Shown piece by piece: positions 35,501-43,694 of a stretch of 64,000 nucleotides of DNA. How positions within the stretch are numbered: position 1 is the stretch's first letter; every line of letters begins with the position of its first letter. The position numbers were made by a program, and so were the translations under genes. Under the pieces are notes generated by a model. It ran no database searches, was not told the DNA's origin, and saw nothing but the letters and a program-made list of their open reading frames with translations. The stretch covers positions 17,889-81,888 of the forward strand of contig NZ_FNOU01000014.1 in assembly GCF_900107125.1 (NCBI RefSeq). The letters run 5' to 3'. Source of the DNA: Eubacterium barkeri (GTDB lineage Bacteria; Bacillota; Clostridia; Eubacteriales; Eubacteriaceae).

Positions 35501-35743
35501 CAGGACCCGTTTGCCCTTCATTACCTGGTATTTACAAACCGAGTCCTTTAAGGTCCGGGCGATAACATGGTGGATCCCCGGGCGGCCATTGGCCGTGGGG
35601 GGGCCTTCGTAAAACACAAAGTTTTCACAACCCTCACGATTGTCAATGGACTTCTGAAGGATATCCATATCCTCCCATTTTTTTGCGATACACGCTTCGG
35701 TTTCTTTCACCGGAGCCGTTTTTAATTCTTTAAATACAGCCAC
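32588..35743 (-). CDS. ileS: Isoleucyl-tRNA synthetase (type 2-like)
   Basis: A 1051-residue class Ia synthetase. The HIGH region reads PTANGRPGIHHVIARTLKD and the KMSKS loop KMSKSKGNTVDP; WTTTPWTLAANVALAVNP is in the editing domain. Length and the PGIHH form match the IleRS2-like group, which as a class tends to be less sensitive to mupirocin. The start is GTG at 35743, seven bases after AGGAGG; upstream in-frame codons lie in the leader. Expression is under the T-box at 35762-36026. Confidence 0.96.
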   Translation of the reverse strand: MAVFKELKTAPVKETEACIAKKWEDMDILQKSIDNREGCENFVFYEGPPTANGRPGIHHVIARTLKDSVCKYQVMKGKRVLRKAGWDTHGLPVEIEVEKQLGISSKPEIEAYGIAEFNKKCKDSVFSYEAQWREMTKRMGYFVDLENPYITLDNDYIESVWWILNKFFEEDFIYEGHKILPYCPRCGTGLASHEVAQGYQEIKTNTVVVGFKRSDADEYFLVWTTTPWTLAANVALAVNPAADYIKAVSHGETYICAKVLADRLLGEDYEIIAEMKGRDLEGIEYNRLMPFSDVPVKGKAFYVTCADYVTTDDGTGIVHIAPAFGEDDYQVGRKYGLPVLQPVGEDGAYTATPWKGHFVMEEGLDIEIIKWLKDKGVLFKKEKVLHNYPHCWRCKTPLVYYAKPSWYIEITKIKDRLIKNNDGVNWFPEFVGEKRFGNWLENLNDWAISRSRYWGTPLPIWRCDHEDCDGLASVGSRAELAEKAMEDISEDIELHRPYVDDVHLTCPKCGGRMTRVKDVIDCWFDSGSMPFAQQHYPFSQLKDGQNPKDADIPPLPADAFPADFICEGIDQTRGWFYSLLAISSFVTGKAPYKNVLVNDLILDAEGQKMSKSKGNTVDPFELFDEYGADALRWYLLYVSPAWTPTKFDVEGLKEVRSKFFNTLKNTYTFFALYADTDGIDPRTFDVPVDQRPEIDRWILSKYNRLVKEVTEEMDHYDLTRAVRKIQFFVNEDLSNWYIRRNRRRFWESGMSADKQAVYRTTYEVLEGLSRLCAPYAPYISEEIYCDLTGEESVHLADYPVADAALIDDAVEGPMDLVRDLVSLGRGAREDAKIKVRQPLSEVIIDGKYKDMLKNLVGLMQEELNIKEVVFKDDLGAFMDYTIKPNFKVAGPILGKNVKLLGKAMATVDAPALVAATEAGENFPVDVDGQTIEVTLEMVDVRISAKPGFNVQTEGNRFVILDTGLTPDLIDEGLARELVSKVQQMRKNNGYEVMDHIHITYSGDDALVAAITAYADFVKQETLAESLTVGSGGEVFGLNGHDATIEITKADC

Positions 35744-35761
35744 TCGTTTTCCTCCTACAAA

Positions 35762-36026
35762 AAAGTAACGTCCCTTGTACAAAAGTATTGTACAAGGGAC
35801 GATAATAGACTTGTTTTACCGCGGTACCACCCACATTAATACGGCATTCTCCGTATTCACTCATTCTCCATTTAACGGTGGCCCGAGATATCCTACTTCA
35901 TCAAGTTCAGATATCCTGCTCCAAGGTGATCTCAATGGGTCCTGCCTGGGCCCCCTTCCACCATACGGGCGGCCTCTCTGTTCTGCATTTTGCCATTGCG
36001 TCCTTTTCCACGCATTTATATGCTTA
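35762..36026 (-). promoter_or_regulatory. T-box riboswitch (isoleucine) upstream of ileS
   Basis: On the minus strand the leader has AGAGAG at the base of stem I, the specifier ATC (35928-35930) in GAGATCACCTTGGAGC, the T-box sequence GGTGGTACCGCGG (antiterminator, about 35819-35832), and a terminator hairpin CGTCCCTTGTAC / GTACAAGGGACG (35769-35801) followed by TTACTTTTTT. ATC is an isoleucine codon and the next gene is ileS. Uncharged tRNA-Ile should favour the antiterminator. This explains the whole 35744-36030 gap. Confidence 0.95.
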
Positions 36027-36036
36027 CTATTTCCAT

Positions 36037-36064
36037 ATTCTAACATGAATCCAATGAAATGCAA
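36037..36064 (-). promoter_or_regulatory. Promoter of the ileS T-box transcript
   Basis: TTGCAT (36059-36064), a 16-bp spacer and TAGAAT (36037-36042) on the minus strand, just upstream of the T-box leader. Confidence 0.55.
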
Positions 36065-36081
36065 GGGAAATTTCCATTATC

Positions 36082-36111
36082 TGGACTTCTCTCTGCTTTT
36101 TCAGGTATAAT
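36082..36111 (+). promoter_or_regulatory. Promoter of the LytTR/GHKL operon
   Basis: TGGACT (36082-36087), an 18-bp spacer and TATAAT (36106-36111), divergent from the ileS promoter. Confidence 0.55.
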
Positions 36112-36146
36112 AAAAGCAACCAAAATAAGGAGTGTGTGAAAAAATC

Positions 36147-36872
36147 ATGATCAACATTGCCATTTGTGATGATAATCCATTAGATCTGACCCAGCTGGAA
36201 GGGAGCATCTTAACGCTTTCCAAGGAATTAGGCCTTCCCGTTTGCCTGACCACTTATCCTGATGGCAAAACCCTGCTTGCCCACTTGGACCATACGGATT
36301 TTACCGCCATTTTCCTGGATATTTTTATGGCAGATTTAAATGGTATTGACGTTGCCCAGGCCATTGCAAAGCGGTCTGATGCCTTTATCATCTTTACAAC
36401 CACCAGCTCAGAATTCGCTCTGGAGGCCATTGATCTGGGTGCGGTCCACTATCTGATCAAACCCATCACTGAGGAAGCCCTCCGGGAAGTCTACCGCCGC
36501 TGTGCCGCCCGTACTACCAAGCGCCGGGATCCTCTTTTGGAAATAACAGTGGATCGGAGAAAACTAACCCTTTTTCAATCGGATATCCAATACATTGCCG
36601 CCAACAACAAAACCTCGATTATTTATACCTCGATGGGGTCCTACCGCACCTACGAGGCCATCCACCACCTCGCCAATCGTCTCGATACCGAACGTTTCAT
36701 CGTCCCCCAACGCAGCTATATTGTTAATCTGGATTATATCAGCCGTTTTCAGAAAACCCGCATCACCCTGAAAAACGGTCAGGAAATCACCGTTGGCCGT
36801 CAATCCCGAAACGAGGTGGCCAACCGCTACACCGACTATCTGGCAGGTATTGTACGGAGAAACGTCCTATGA
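36147..36872 (+). CDS. LytTR-family response regulator
   Basis: A 241-residue regulator. The receiver domain (1-120) starts MINIAICDDNPLDL, with acidic pair DD, phospho-acceptor Asp in IFLDIFMADLNGID and the Lys in YLIKPI. The LytTR DNA-binding domain (about 140-241) shows IQYIAANNKTSIIYTS, FIVPQRSYIVNLDYI and ITVGRQSRNEV. The ATG at 36147 gives the usual family start; an upstream GTG at 36132 overlaps the ribosome site AAGGAG. It overlaps the kinase gene by four bases (ATGA), so the two form an AgrA/AgrC-like two-component pair. Confidence 0.93.
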   Translation: MINIAICDDNPLDLTQLEGSILTLSKELGLPVCLTTYPDGKTLLAHLDHTDFTAIFLDIFMADLNGIDVAQAIAKRSDAFIIFTTTSSEFALEAIDLGAVHYLIKPITEEALREVYRRCAARTTKRRDPLLEITVDRRKLTLFQSDIQYIAANNKTSIIYTSMGSYRTYEAIHHLANRLDTERFIVPQRSYIVNLDYISRFQKTRITLKNGQEITVGRQSRNEVANRYTDYLAGIVRRNVL

Positions 36873-38266
36873 TGGTCCTGCTTTCGGCCTGTCTGGGGTA
36901 TTGGGTACAGATTTTACCCTCCATCCTTTTGCTGGTCTTCTTATTTTCCAATCGCCTGCGTTTGACCGGGGTGCCCTTGGTCCTCGCCTTAATGGGCATT
37001 GTTTTAATTCCTGGGGTATTCTTTGCCATTACCGCTAATTTTTTACCGGTTTTCCTTGGTGATATGCCGACAGAACAAGTCCGATTCATGTGTTTTGCTT
37101 TTTTCATGATTCTAACCTATCTGTCCCTTCTCCCCTTTTTTGACGAATCCCTGTCCCGCAAGCTTTTCTTTTTTGGCGTCGTCTGCAATTACTCCCAGGT
37201 TATTTCGACCCTGGCCATGCTCATTGAACGCACCGGTGCTGTTCAAACCATCAGCTCCAACAGCGATTTTTTTTCCATGACGAACTCCCTTATTTCTGTT
37301 TGGCTGCTGGTTTTCACCTTTCCGTTTGTGTTTTATATCCTTAGCCGACGCTACCCCCTTATTCTGGAATCTGTTTCAGACCGGGTCTGGGGATGGCTGG
37401 CCTTTGCCAGTGTCATTGAATTTGGCCTTTTATCCTTTGGCGGTCTCCTCCTTCCCCTGACCGCCTTAGACGCCTTCAGCCTTTTCGCCATGTCCGGGAT
37501 CATTCTGAATATCGTGCTCCTTTATGTTTATGTCTATAGCATCCTTAAAAACGCCTGGCAACAAACCCAAAAAGCTCTGGAGGAAAAACAGGCCCGCTTT
37601 CTGCTGGACCTTCAAACCCAACGAATGAAAGATCTGCGTCAAGCTATTGCCGATACAAGACAATCCCGCCACGATCTGCGTCATCATCTTCAGGCCTTAT
37701 CCACTTTAGCCGCCCAGGAGGATGGCCATACTGCCCAGGAGCGGCTCCGCCACGTCCAGGATTACCTAAAGTCCTACACAGAAATGATTGATCAGCGGGA
37801 ATTCATTCCACTGTGCCATAATCTACTGGTGGACAGTCTTCTGAATTATTATCGCAGTAAAGCGCTGGATGCCCAGGTTTCCATTGAAATCCACGCTAAC
37901 CTTCCAGAGATGTCCATGATTCCAGATCCCTTGCTGTGCATTATTTTGGGGAATTTATTGGAAAATGCCCTGGATGCCACAATGGAACTCCCTCCAGGTG
38001 AAGGCCGTATTCAAACCATCATCCAAACCCTGGGAGAGAACCTCATCATTACCGTCGATAATACCTATAGTGGTGATTTAAACCTTCAGGGAAATACCTT
38101 CCACAGTACTAAAGCCACTGGCTCCGGGCTGGGACTCATCAATGTCAGCCATACCGCTGAGAGCTACGGCGGCAATGCCCTTTTTGACGGAAACGGTCAA
38201 ACCTTCCACGCTTCGGTCATTCTCCCCATTTGTGGTCCCTGCCCCATTTTCGAAGAACAAGCATAA
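36869..38266 (+). CDS. GHKL-family sensor histidine kinase
   Basis: A 465-residue protein. About six membrane helices fill residues 1-225. A dimerisation helix follows with the phospho-acceptor motif SRHDLRHHLQALS (near residue 270), then a GHKL ATPase domain with NLLENALDA and GSGLGLINV. This is the AgrC/VirS-type architecture, often sensing peptides or cell-envelope signals. No autoinducer precursor gene lies next to it. The start overlaps the regulator's stop. A terminator follows. Confidence 0.92.
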   Translation: MMVLLSACLGYWVQILPSILLLVFLFSNRLRLTGVPLVLALMGIVLIPGVFFAITANFLPVFLGDMPTEQVRFMCFAFFMILTYLSLLPFFDESLSRKLFFFGVVCNYSQVISTLAMLIERTGAVQTISSNSDFFSMTNSLISVWLLVFTFPFVFYILSRRYPLILESVSDRVWGWLAFASVIEFGLLSFGGLLLPLTALDAFSLFAMSGIILNIVLLYVYVYSILKNAWQQTQKALEEKQARFLLDLQTQRMKDLRQAIADTRQSRHDLRHHLQALSTLAAQEDGHTAQERLRHVQDYLKSYTEMIDQREFIPLCHNLLVDSLLNYYRSKALDAQVSIEIHANLPEMSMIPDPLLCIILGNLLENALDATMELPPGEGRIQTIIQTLGENLIITVDNTYSGDLNLQGNTFHSTKATGSGLGLINVSHTAESYGGNALFDGNGQTFHASVILPICGPCPIFEEQA

Positions 38267-38289
38267 ACTGAACCCATTAAAAACTTTTA

Positions 38290-38318
38290 AACTGAACCAT
38301 CCAGTGGTTCAGTTTTTT
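38290..38318 (+). terminator. Terminator of the two-component operon
   Basis: AACTGAACCA-TCCAG-TGGTTCAGTT is followed by TTTT. TATAAT at 38321-38326 directly after it may start the ECF gene transcript. Confidence 0.85.
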
Positions 38319-38360
38319 AGTATAATAGAATGAAACAAACCAAACACAGGAGGCCACACC

Positions 38361-38876
38361 ATGACCATAAACACTAAAAAATGCTGCTACACTGCCTTGA
38401 TGATTGCCATCACCTTCATTATGATTTATATCATCAAAATCCCCATTCCCAATGGCTATATCCACTTAGGAGATGGCGCTGTCTTTCTTTGCGGTTATAT
38501 CCTTGGGCCCATCCTCGGAACCTTTGCGGCCTGTGTCGGCGCTGCTTCTGCGGACTATTTCTCGGGTTATGCCATCTACATCATCCCCACCATCTTAGCC
38601 AAGGGCACCATGGCTTGGCTCACCGCCTGGGCAATGACCCAGCCCAACCTTAAAAAGGGGACTCAGATGGCCGTTCTCTTTGGTGCCAGCATCGTCATGG
38701 CCCTTATTTATTACCTTTCAGAGGTCATAATGTACGGTAACGCCCTATCTCCACTGGTCAACATTCCCTTTAATCTCCTCCAGGCAGCGGTTGGCCTTGT
38801 CATTGCCGTATTGCTCTTCAAGCCCTTACGCCATTTTCGTCTGGTCGAAATTAAGGCCATTTCCACCACTGAATAA
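38361..38876 (+). CDS. ECF-transporter substrate-binding (S) component, substrate unknown
   Basis: A 171-residue membrane protein with about five to six helices. It opens with a helix (ALMIAITFIMIYIIKIPIP), then NGYIHLGDGAVFLCGYILGP and GAASADYFSGYAIYIIPTILAKG, the signature of the PF07155 (ribU-like/HmpT-like) S components. It would pair with a shared EcfA-A'-T module encoded elsewhere to import a vitamin or precursor. No riboswitch is seen upstream that would name the ligand. AGGAGG lies ahead of the ATG. Confidence 0.88.
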   Translation: MTINTKKCCYTALMIAITFIMIYIIKIPIPNGYIHLGDGAVFLCGYILGPILGTFAACVGAASADYFSGYAIYIIPTILAKGTMAWLTAWAMTQPNLKKGTQMAVLFGASIVMALIYYLSEVIMYGNALSPLVNIPFNLLQAAVGLVIAVLLFKPLRHFRLVEIKAISTTE

Positions 38877-38881
38877 ATTTA

Positions 38882-38890
38882 TGCTATAAT
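38882..38890 (+). promoter_or_regulatory. Extended -10 promoter of ddh
   Basis: TGCTATAAT fits the TGnTATAAT extended -10; no clear -35. It lies about 48 bases before the start codon. Confidence 0.5.
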
Positions 38891-38937
38891 GAATCCAATC
38901 CTACGGCATAGAATTTGAACTAAGAGGAGGAAGCATA

Positions 38938-39921
38938 ATGATAAAAATCGGTATTTTGGGCTACGGGAACCTGGGGCGGGGCGTGGAATGCGCCATCCGC
39001 CAAAATCCAGATATGGAGCTTGTGGCCATCTTCACCCGACGTCCCCCGGAAAGGGTGACTATTCTGACAGAGGGCGTCCCGGTCCGCAGCATTGAAGATG
39101 CTCCGGCTTTTAAGGATACCATCGACGTCATGATTCTCTGCGGCGGCAGCGCCACCGACCTACCCCAGCAGACCCCGGATTTTGCCAAACACTTCAATGT
39201 GGTGGATAGCTTTGACACCCACGCCAAAATTCCAGAACACTTTGCAGCAGTGGATGAAGCCGCCACAGAAGCGGGACATGTTGCCCTTATTTCCGCAGGG
39301 TGGGACCCCGGCCTTTTCTCCCTCAACCGGGTTTATGGCAATGCCATCCTTCCAGAAGGCAAGGACTATACCTTCTGGGGAAAAGGTGTCAGTCAGGGGC
39401 ACTCCGACGCTATCCGACGTATTGATGGCGTGGTGGATGCCCGTCAGTATACGATCCCTGTGGATGCCGCTTTAGAGGCCGTGCGCAGTGGTGCCAATCC
39501 TGAACTTTCCACCCGGGAGAAACACACCCGGGAATGCTTTGTCGTTGTTGAAGAGGGCGCAGATCAAGCTGCCATTGAAGCTGAAATCGTCGGAATGCCC
39601 AATTATTTTGCAGATTACGACACGACCGTCCACTTTATTTCTGCTGAGGAGCTGGCCCGGGACCATCAAGGAATCCCCCACGGTGGCTTCGTCATTCGCA
39701 GCGGTGCCACCGGCTGGGAAAATGAGCATAAGGCCGTAGTAGAATACAGCTTAAAGCTGGACTCCAATCCCGAGTTTACCGCCTGTGTTCTGGTCGCCTG
39801 TGCACGGGCCGTTGCCCGCTTTGCTGCTGAAGGGGCCAATGGCGCTAAGACGATCTTCGATGTGCCACCCGCTTACTTGTGCGCTGGTGATGGCGCCGAT
39901 TTGCGTAAGGGTCTCCTCTAA
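38938..39921 (+). CDS. ddh: meso-Diaminopimelate D-dehydrogenase
   Basis: A 327-residue enzyme with the NADP motif IGILGYGNLGRGVECAI, then CGGSATDLPQQTPDF, VDSFDTHAKIPEH, SAGWDPGLFSLNRV and GKGVSQGHSDAIRRI. The C-terminus has SGATGWENEHKAVVEYSLKLDSNPEFT. It makes meso-diaminopimelate from tetrahydrodipicolinate in one step, for lysine and peptidoglycan. GAGGAGG precedes the ATG. It is a single-gene unit with its own promoter and terminator. Confidence 0.97.
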   Translation: MIKIGILGYGNLGRGVECAIRQNPDMELVAIFTRRPPERVTILTEGVPVRSIEDAPAFKDTIDVMILCGGSATDLPQQTPDFAKHFNVVDSFDTHAKIPEHFAAVDEAATEAGHVALISAGWDPGLFSLNRVYGNAILPEGKDYTFWGKGVSQGHSDAIRRIDGVVDARQYTIPVDAALEAVRSGANPELSTREKHTRECFVVVEEGADQAAIEAEIVGMPNYFADYDTTVHFISAEELARDHQGIPHGGFVIRSGATGWENEHKAVVEYSLKLDSNPEFTACVLVACARAVARFAAEGANGAKTIFDVPPAYLCAGDGADLRKGLL

Positions 39922-39930
39922 ATTCTCGTT

Positions 39931-39973
39931 TAAAAAACAGCCGCATGCCATAGAGGCCTGCGACTGTTTTTTT
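39931..39973. terminator. Bidirectional terminator between ddh and the VWA protein gene
   Basis: AAAACAGCCGCA and TGCGACTGTTTT form an interrupted stem around GCC-N5-GGC, with A/T tracts on both sides. It serves convergent genes. Confidence 0.8.
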
Positions 39974-40002
39974 AATCCGACGGTTCTTCGGTTCATTTTA
40001 TG

Positions 40003-43000
40003 CTATTTGTTAAAGACGTTAATGGCCGAAGCAGTGTCAGAGAGCCAGTTCCAATTCTTATTTTCATTGACAAAGCTAACCACCGTGTGGGTTCCATTGG
40101 CATAGGCCGTATATTTTGTAGTGTCTGACCATGCACCCGTGGTGCTCTTCGGGTTTTTACTGTCCTCTATCCCCATAAAGGTATAGAGACCATTTGCGTT
40201 GGCTTTCTCACTGCTCGCTCCGATGAAGAAGCCCAATCCATCCGTCATACTAGCATCTGCCCCTGTTTGATTAAAGGCATTTTCCCCCAGTTTTTTGCTC
40301 ATTAAGGTATATTTTGCTGACCATGGTGTTTCCTCACTCACTTTGTAGTACCCTTTCTTCAAGCCTGAAATCAACCGGGAATCCGACTTGCTTGTGCCAT
40401 TGGCATCAAAGCTAATGGTTTCATAGAAGGTTTCCATCGGTTTCGTATCCGTCACCTTTTCATAGCGTTCCACCTTATAGATAAAGGTTTGATTCGCCCT
40501 TTGTTTTCCAATTGAGGTGTACTGGCTGTCGATGCTTTTACGAAGTTCAATCTGTCCTGGTACAATGTGTACCACAAAGCGTCCATAAGTCTTTCCTTTG
40601 AGTTCTGCTGCATCTGCCTGCTGGATATCTCCAACAAATGATTTTCCAGTATTTGAAGCAAGGACCGTATGGGTTGTCCCACCAGAGACATTGCCACCAG
40701 TATTGACCGTGCTGCTCTCTGTCGAAATACCGGCATCATAGGATGCTTTTAAATAGTAGGTTGTACTAATCTCTGAATCGGACAGCCGATCTTTGCCATT
40801 GATCGAATGGATGGTGCCTTCAGGGTCTACAGCCTGTGTGCAGGCTTCATCTTTATACCAGGTTACCCCAATGTGATCCAACTCACCCGCATAATTTTTA
40901 TAGCCTTGCCCAAACAAACACTTTGCCATATTGTCCGAGGTCAGAGTCATATCGTCGCCAAAGAAAATTGTCTTTTCGGCATTGTCCACGGTCAGTGTTG
41001 ATTTGACATTAACCGTTGGTTGAGGAAAATAAGCCGTTCCAACCTCACAGGAAATATTTGACTGGCTGCCATTGGTGGGAATGTTATTCCCGCCAATATA
41101 ATCGGCTTTCGCTTTAACAACAAAATCCTTGGACCATCCTTTGACCGTTCCAGACTGGGCTTTGATGGTTTGATTATTCCAAGTCACAATGGTCGAGCCA
41201 TCACTTCCGGTGGTAATACTGGCACCATCCGCCATTAGGCGCTGTTTTTCTGCCTCAGATAACTCAAATCGAGGATCAATCACATCTGAGACCATCGCAC
41301 CATTAATACTTTTTCCCATATTGACGGTAATGCTGTCAAATAAGGATTTTAAAGAATCCACACTATCGGCTGTCATATAATAACCGGGATCAGAAGCGAC
41401 TCCTTTCATGTAGTCATCAATCATCTTAACGGTGGCTTGGGTATTGACGTTTCCCTGGATAATGCTTCCATAATAATTGGCCGAATCAAAGACCCCCAGG
41501 GAATAAATACTCGCATTGTTGTTTGCAACGATACTATCAGTAGCATTAATGGCCCCCTGGGCAACCCCATTGTCAAAAGAGCTATACTGTGTCGGGACCC
41601 CATCCGTTAAGAAGACCACCATCTTCTCCCGACCAGATCCCTGATTAACATTTTCCCAGACTGCGGTATTCTCTAAAAGGGTTTTCGCATTACTCATACC
41701 GGCCGCTGAATTGGTTGCACCCCCGGCATTGAGACCATCAATCCAAGAATTGAGTTGTGTATAAGAACCCGGGTTTCCAATACGTAAAAGGGACTTATTA
41801 TCACTTCGGATTTTGGTAGTGGCACTCCCCGAAAAGGTAACAATACCAATCCGGCTGTCGGGACTCTTGGTTCGAACACTATCCACAAAAGCCTTGGCGG
41901 AACTGCGAAGGGCCGCTATCTTTGTTGTATATGAACCATATTGACGACTATATAATTCGGCCTCACTTGCTGGCTTTTGAACCCAGCTCGAAGTGGCCGT
42001 ATCGTAATATGTGATGTAGTAAACATCACTCCATCCAAGGGAAACCTGTTCATAAATGCCACTGGCTGTTTTAATAAAATAGGCATTTCCATAGGACAGT
42101 GATGTACTGCTGACCTTTTGATACGTCTGGAATGTATCCCCCATACTCCCTGAAACATCCAGCACCAGCACAATATCATATGGCGTGGTGACTGTTGACG
42201 TTTCAGTCATTAATGAGCTGGCATCCAAATGTATCGTATAAGTCCGATCGTCCCAGCTGTTGACGGTGGCGGTTTTATTGTAGGATAAACTTTTATTGAT
42301 ATCCTGGACTTCAGCGCTTTGGATGCTCATCGCCATGTCATCACTGGTGACGGCTTCTACAGGAGGGGCTGCCTGGAGTGCCATACGTTCTGCTTCCTGC
42401 ACCCTGTTGACACTGGCATTGCTTTCTTCCAATGATTGGGTTCCTAAAAAATCCATCCGGTGTGTTTCCGCATTGACCGTCACATTTTGGGCAATGATAT
42501 TCCCATTAAGACTGGCCCCCGCCGTCACGGAAGCTGCTGGTGCCAGGATGGAAGCCGTCACTGGTTTATTCGTATGAATGGTCCCTGCGTACTGGCCATC
42601 TAAAGCCGTACTATCGTACACATTCAGTAAAATCCGCCCCCACTTAAAATTTGAAGTCTCATCAATTCCTACTGGAACATCCCCAGCCATCATTTCAATT
42701 TGTGGCAATGTAATACTGCTCTGACCGGCTGCATCCACATTGATGATCAAACAGCCCGTCCCCTCTTGAGTAAATCCCTGTACCTTAAAGGCTGCATCCG
42801 CATTTTGCAAATCCGTGACAGGTATGGTCATTGTGTTGATCCCAGAGGCATCGCCAATAGTGATTACGGGATTACTCCTATCCGCTTTATAGTCCACCGA
42901 GGCCCCTTCGAGGTTCTCATATGTCGTGGATTGCTTCACCACATTCTTATAGAGAGACTCTAAATCGACATATTTAACCGTTTCGCTGTCCTTCCCTAAA

Positions 43001-43488
43001 ACCCCGGGGCGATCGAGCTTAATCCCCTGCAACCTGAAAGCATCACCCGTATCCGCTAAATCAACCGTATTGTTATTTCCGACATACAGCGCAGTGGATT
43101 CCTGAGCGCCCATAGTGGTATTGGCGACTTTGACCGTTCCAGCATAAGACACCTCTTCCTTCAAGTCTTTGCTTCCGAAACCAGCCTCTGCCGTAAGATT
43201 GCCCGCTAATATATTCCCATCCGTGTCGGCTTTCAAAATCGCATCCCCAAAGGCGACAATATGAAAATTCCCAGCAATTCCTAAGGGACGATTCAGATAT
43301 GCCTGTGACTGCTCAAAATTTTTCGCGGCATCGTCCACATAAATATAGTGCAAATTATTATTTTTATAATCACTGGTTCCCGTGAATTCCGCTGCCCTTA
43401 CGGGTATAGTCGTAAAAATCAAAACAGTAACCATCAAAATAGTTCTAAGAATAGCAGGTCCCATTCCCTTGTTCCTTAAACGGCTCAT
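40003..43488 (-). CDS. Giant secreted protein: choice-of-anchor A domain, VWA domain and repeated C-terminal module
   Basis: About 1161 residues. A Sec signal peptide (about 1-33, ending PVRAAEF) is followed by a choice-of-anchor-A-like beta domain (about 40-360; GIAGNFHIVAFGDAILKADTDGN). A VWA domain (about 435-720) has a MIDAS motif LVLDVSGSMG and FLTDGVPT. A C-terminal module (about 720-1161) is shared with the 1211-residue neighbour. There is no LPXTG motif, and the protein ends NKNWNWLSDTASAINVFNK. Start MSRLRNKG follows AGGG; the ATG five codons earlier overlaps that site. It is transcribed from the tandem-repeat promoter at 43555-43586. Likely a surface or matrix adhesin; how it is anchored is unknown. 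Confidence 0.85.
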   Translation of the reverse strand: MSRLRNKGMGPAILRTILMVTVLIFTTIPVRAAEFTGTSDYKNNNLHYIYVDDAAKNFEQSQAYLNRPLGIAGNFHIVAFGDAILKADTDGNILAGNLTAEAGFGSKDLKEEVSYAGTVKVANTTMGAQESTALYVGNNNTVDLADTGDAFRLQGIKLDRPGVLGKDSETVKYVDLESLYKNVVKQSTTYENLEGASVDYKADRSNPVITIGDASGINTMTIPVTDLQNADAAFKVQGFTQEGTGCLIINVDAAGQSSITLPQIEMMAGDVPVGIDETSNFKWGRILLNVYDSTALDGQYAGTIHTNKPVTASILAPAASVTAGASLNGNIIAQNVTVNAETHRMDFLGTQSLEESNASVNRVQEAERMALQAAPPVEAVTSDDMAMSIQSAEVQDINKSLSYNKTATVNSWDDRTYTIHLDASSLMTETSTVTTPYDIVLVLDVSGSMGDTFQTYQKVSSTSLSYGNAYFIKTASGIYEQVSLGWSDVYYITYYDTATSSWVQKPASEAELYSRQYGSYTTKIAALRSSAKAFVDSVRTKSPDSRIGIVTFSGSATTKIRSDNKSLLRIGNPGSYTQLNSWIDGLNAGGATNSAAGMSNAKTLLENTAVWENVNQGSGREKMVVFLTDGVPTQYSSFDNGVAQGAINATDSIVANNNASIYSLGVFDSANYYGSIIQGNVNTQATVKMIDDYMKGVASDPGYYMTADSVDSLKSLFDSITVNMGKSINGAMVSDVIDPRFELSEAEKQRLMADGASITTGSDGSTIVTWNNQTIKAQSGTVKGWSKDFVVKAKADYIGGNNIPTNGSQSNISCEVGTAYFPQPTVNVKSTLTVDNAEKTIFFGDDMTLTSDNMAKCLFGQGYKNYAGELDHIGVTWYKDEACTQAVDPEGTIHSINGKDRLSDSEISTTYYLKASYDAGISTESSTVNTGGNVSGGTTHTVLASNTGKSFVGDIQQADAAELKGKTYGRFVVHIVPGQIELRKSIDSQYTSIGKQRANQTFIYKVERYEKVTDTKPMETFYETISFDANGTSKSDSRLISGLKKGYYKVSEETPWSAKYTLMSKKLGENAFNQTGADASMTDGLGFFIGASSEKANANGLYTFMGIEDSKNPKSTTGAWSDTTKYTAYANGTHTVVSFVNENKNWNWLSDTASAINVFNK

Positions 43489-43554
43489 GTCATCATCCCT
43501 CATATTTCATATTTGTCAATCATCTCGTTCTTTTCTGATCCTCTTATTTCCTTT

Positions 43555-43586
43555 ATTATATGAATTTGAATCACAAGAGAGTCACA
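43555..43586 (-). promoter_or_regulatory. Tandem TGTGAC/TGTGAT promoter of the VWA protein gene
   Basis: On the minus strand TGTGAC (43581-43586) and TGTGAT (43570-43575) have an 11-bp period. The second ends 9 bp before TATAAT (43555-43560). Confidence 0.72.
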
Positions 43587-43613
43587 AATAAGTTTAGTTT
43601 AAGGAACCTTTCA

Positions 43614-43656
43614 AAAAACGGAACACACCGGCTTAAAACAGGCATGTTCCGTTTAT
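43614..43656 (-). terminator. Terminator after the 1211-residue protein gene
   Basis: AAACGGAACA-N19-TGTTCCGTTT is followed on the minus strand by TTT, 39 bases past the stop at 43695. Confidence 0.8.
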
Positions 43657-43694
43657 CTCTTTATTATTTAGTTTGACAAATTCCATTTAATGCA

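Noticed and set aside
36132..36146. GTG at 36132 as the start of the LytTR regulator
   Set aside because: It overlaps the AAGGAG ribosome site, and the ATG at 36147 gives the usual MINIAICDD start.
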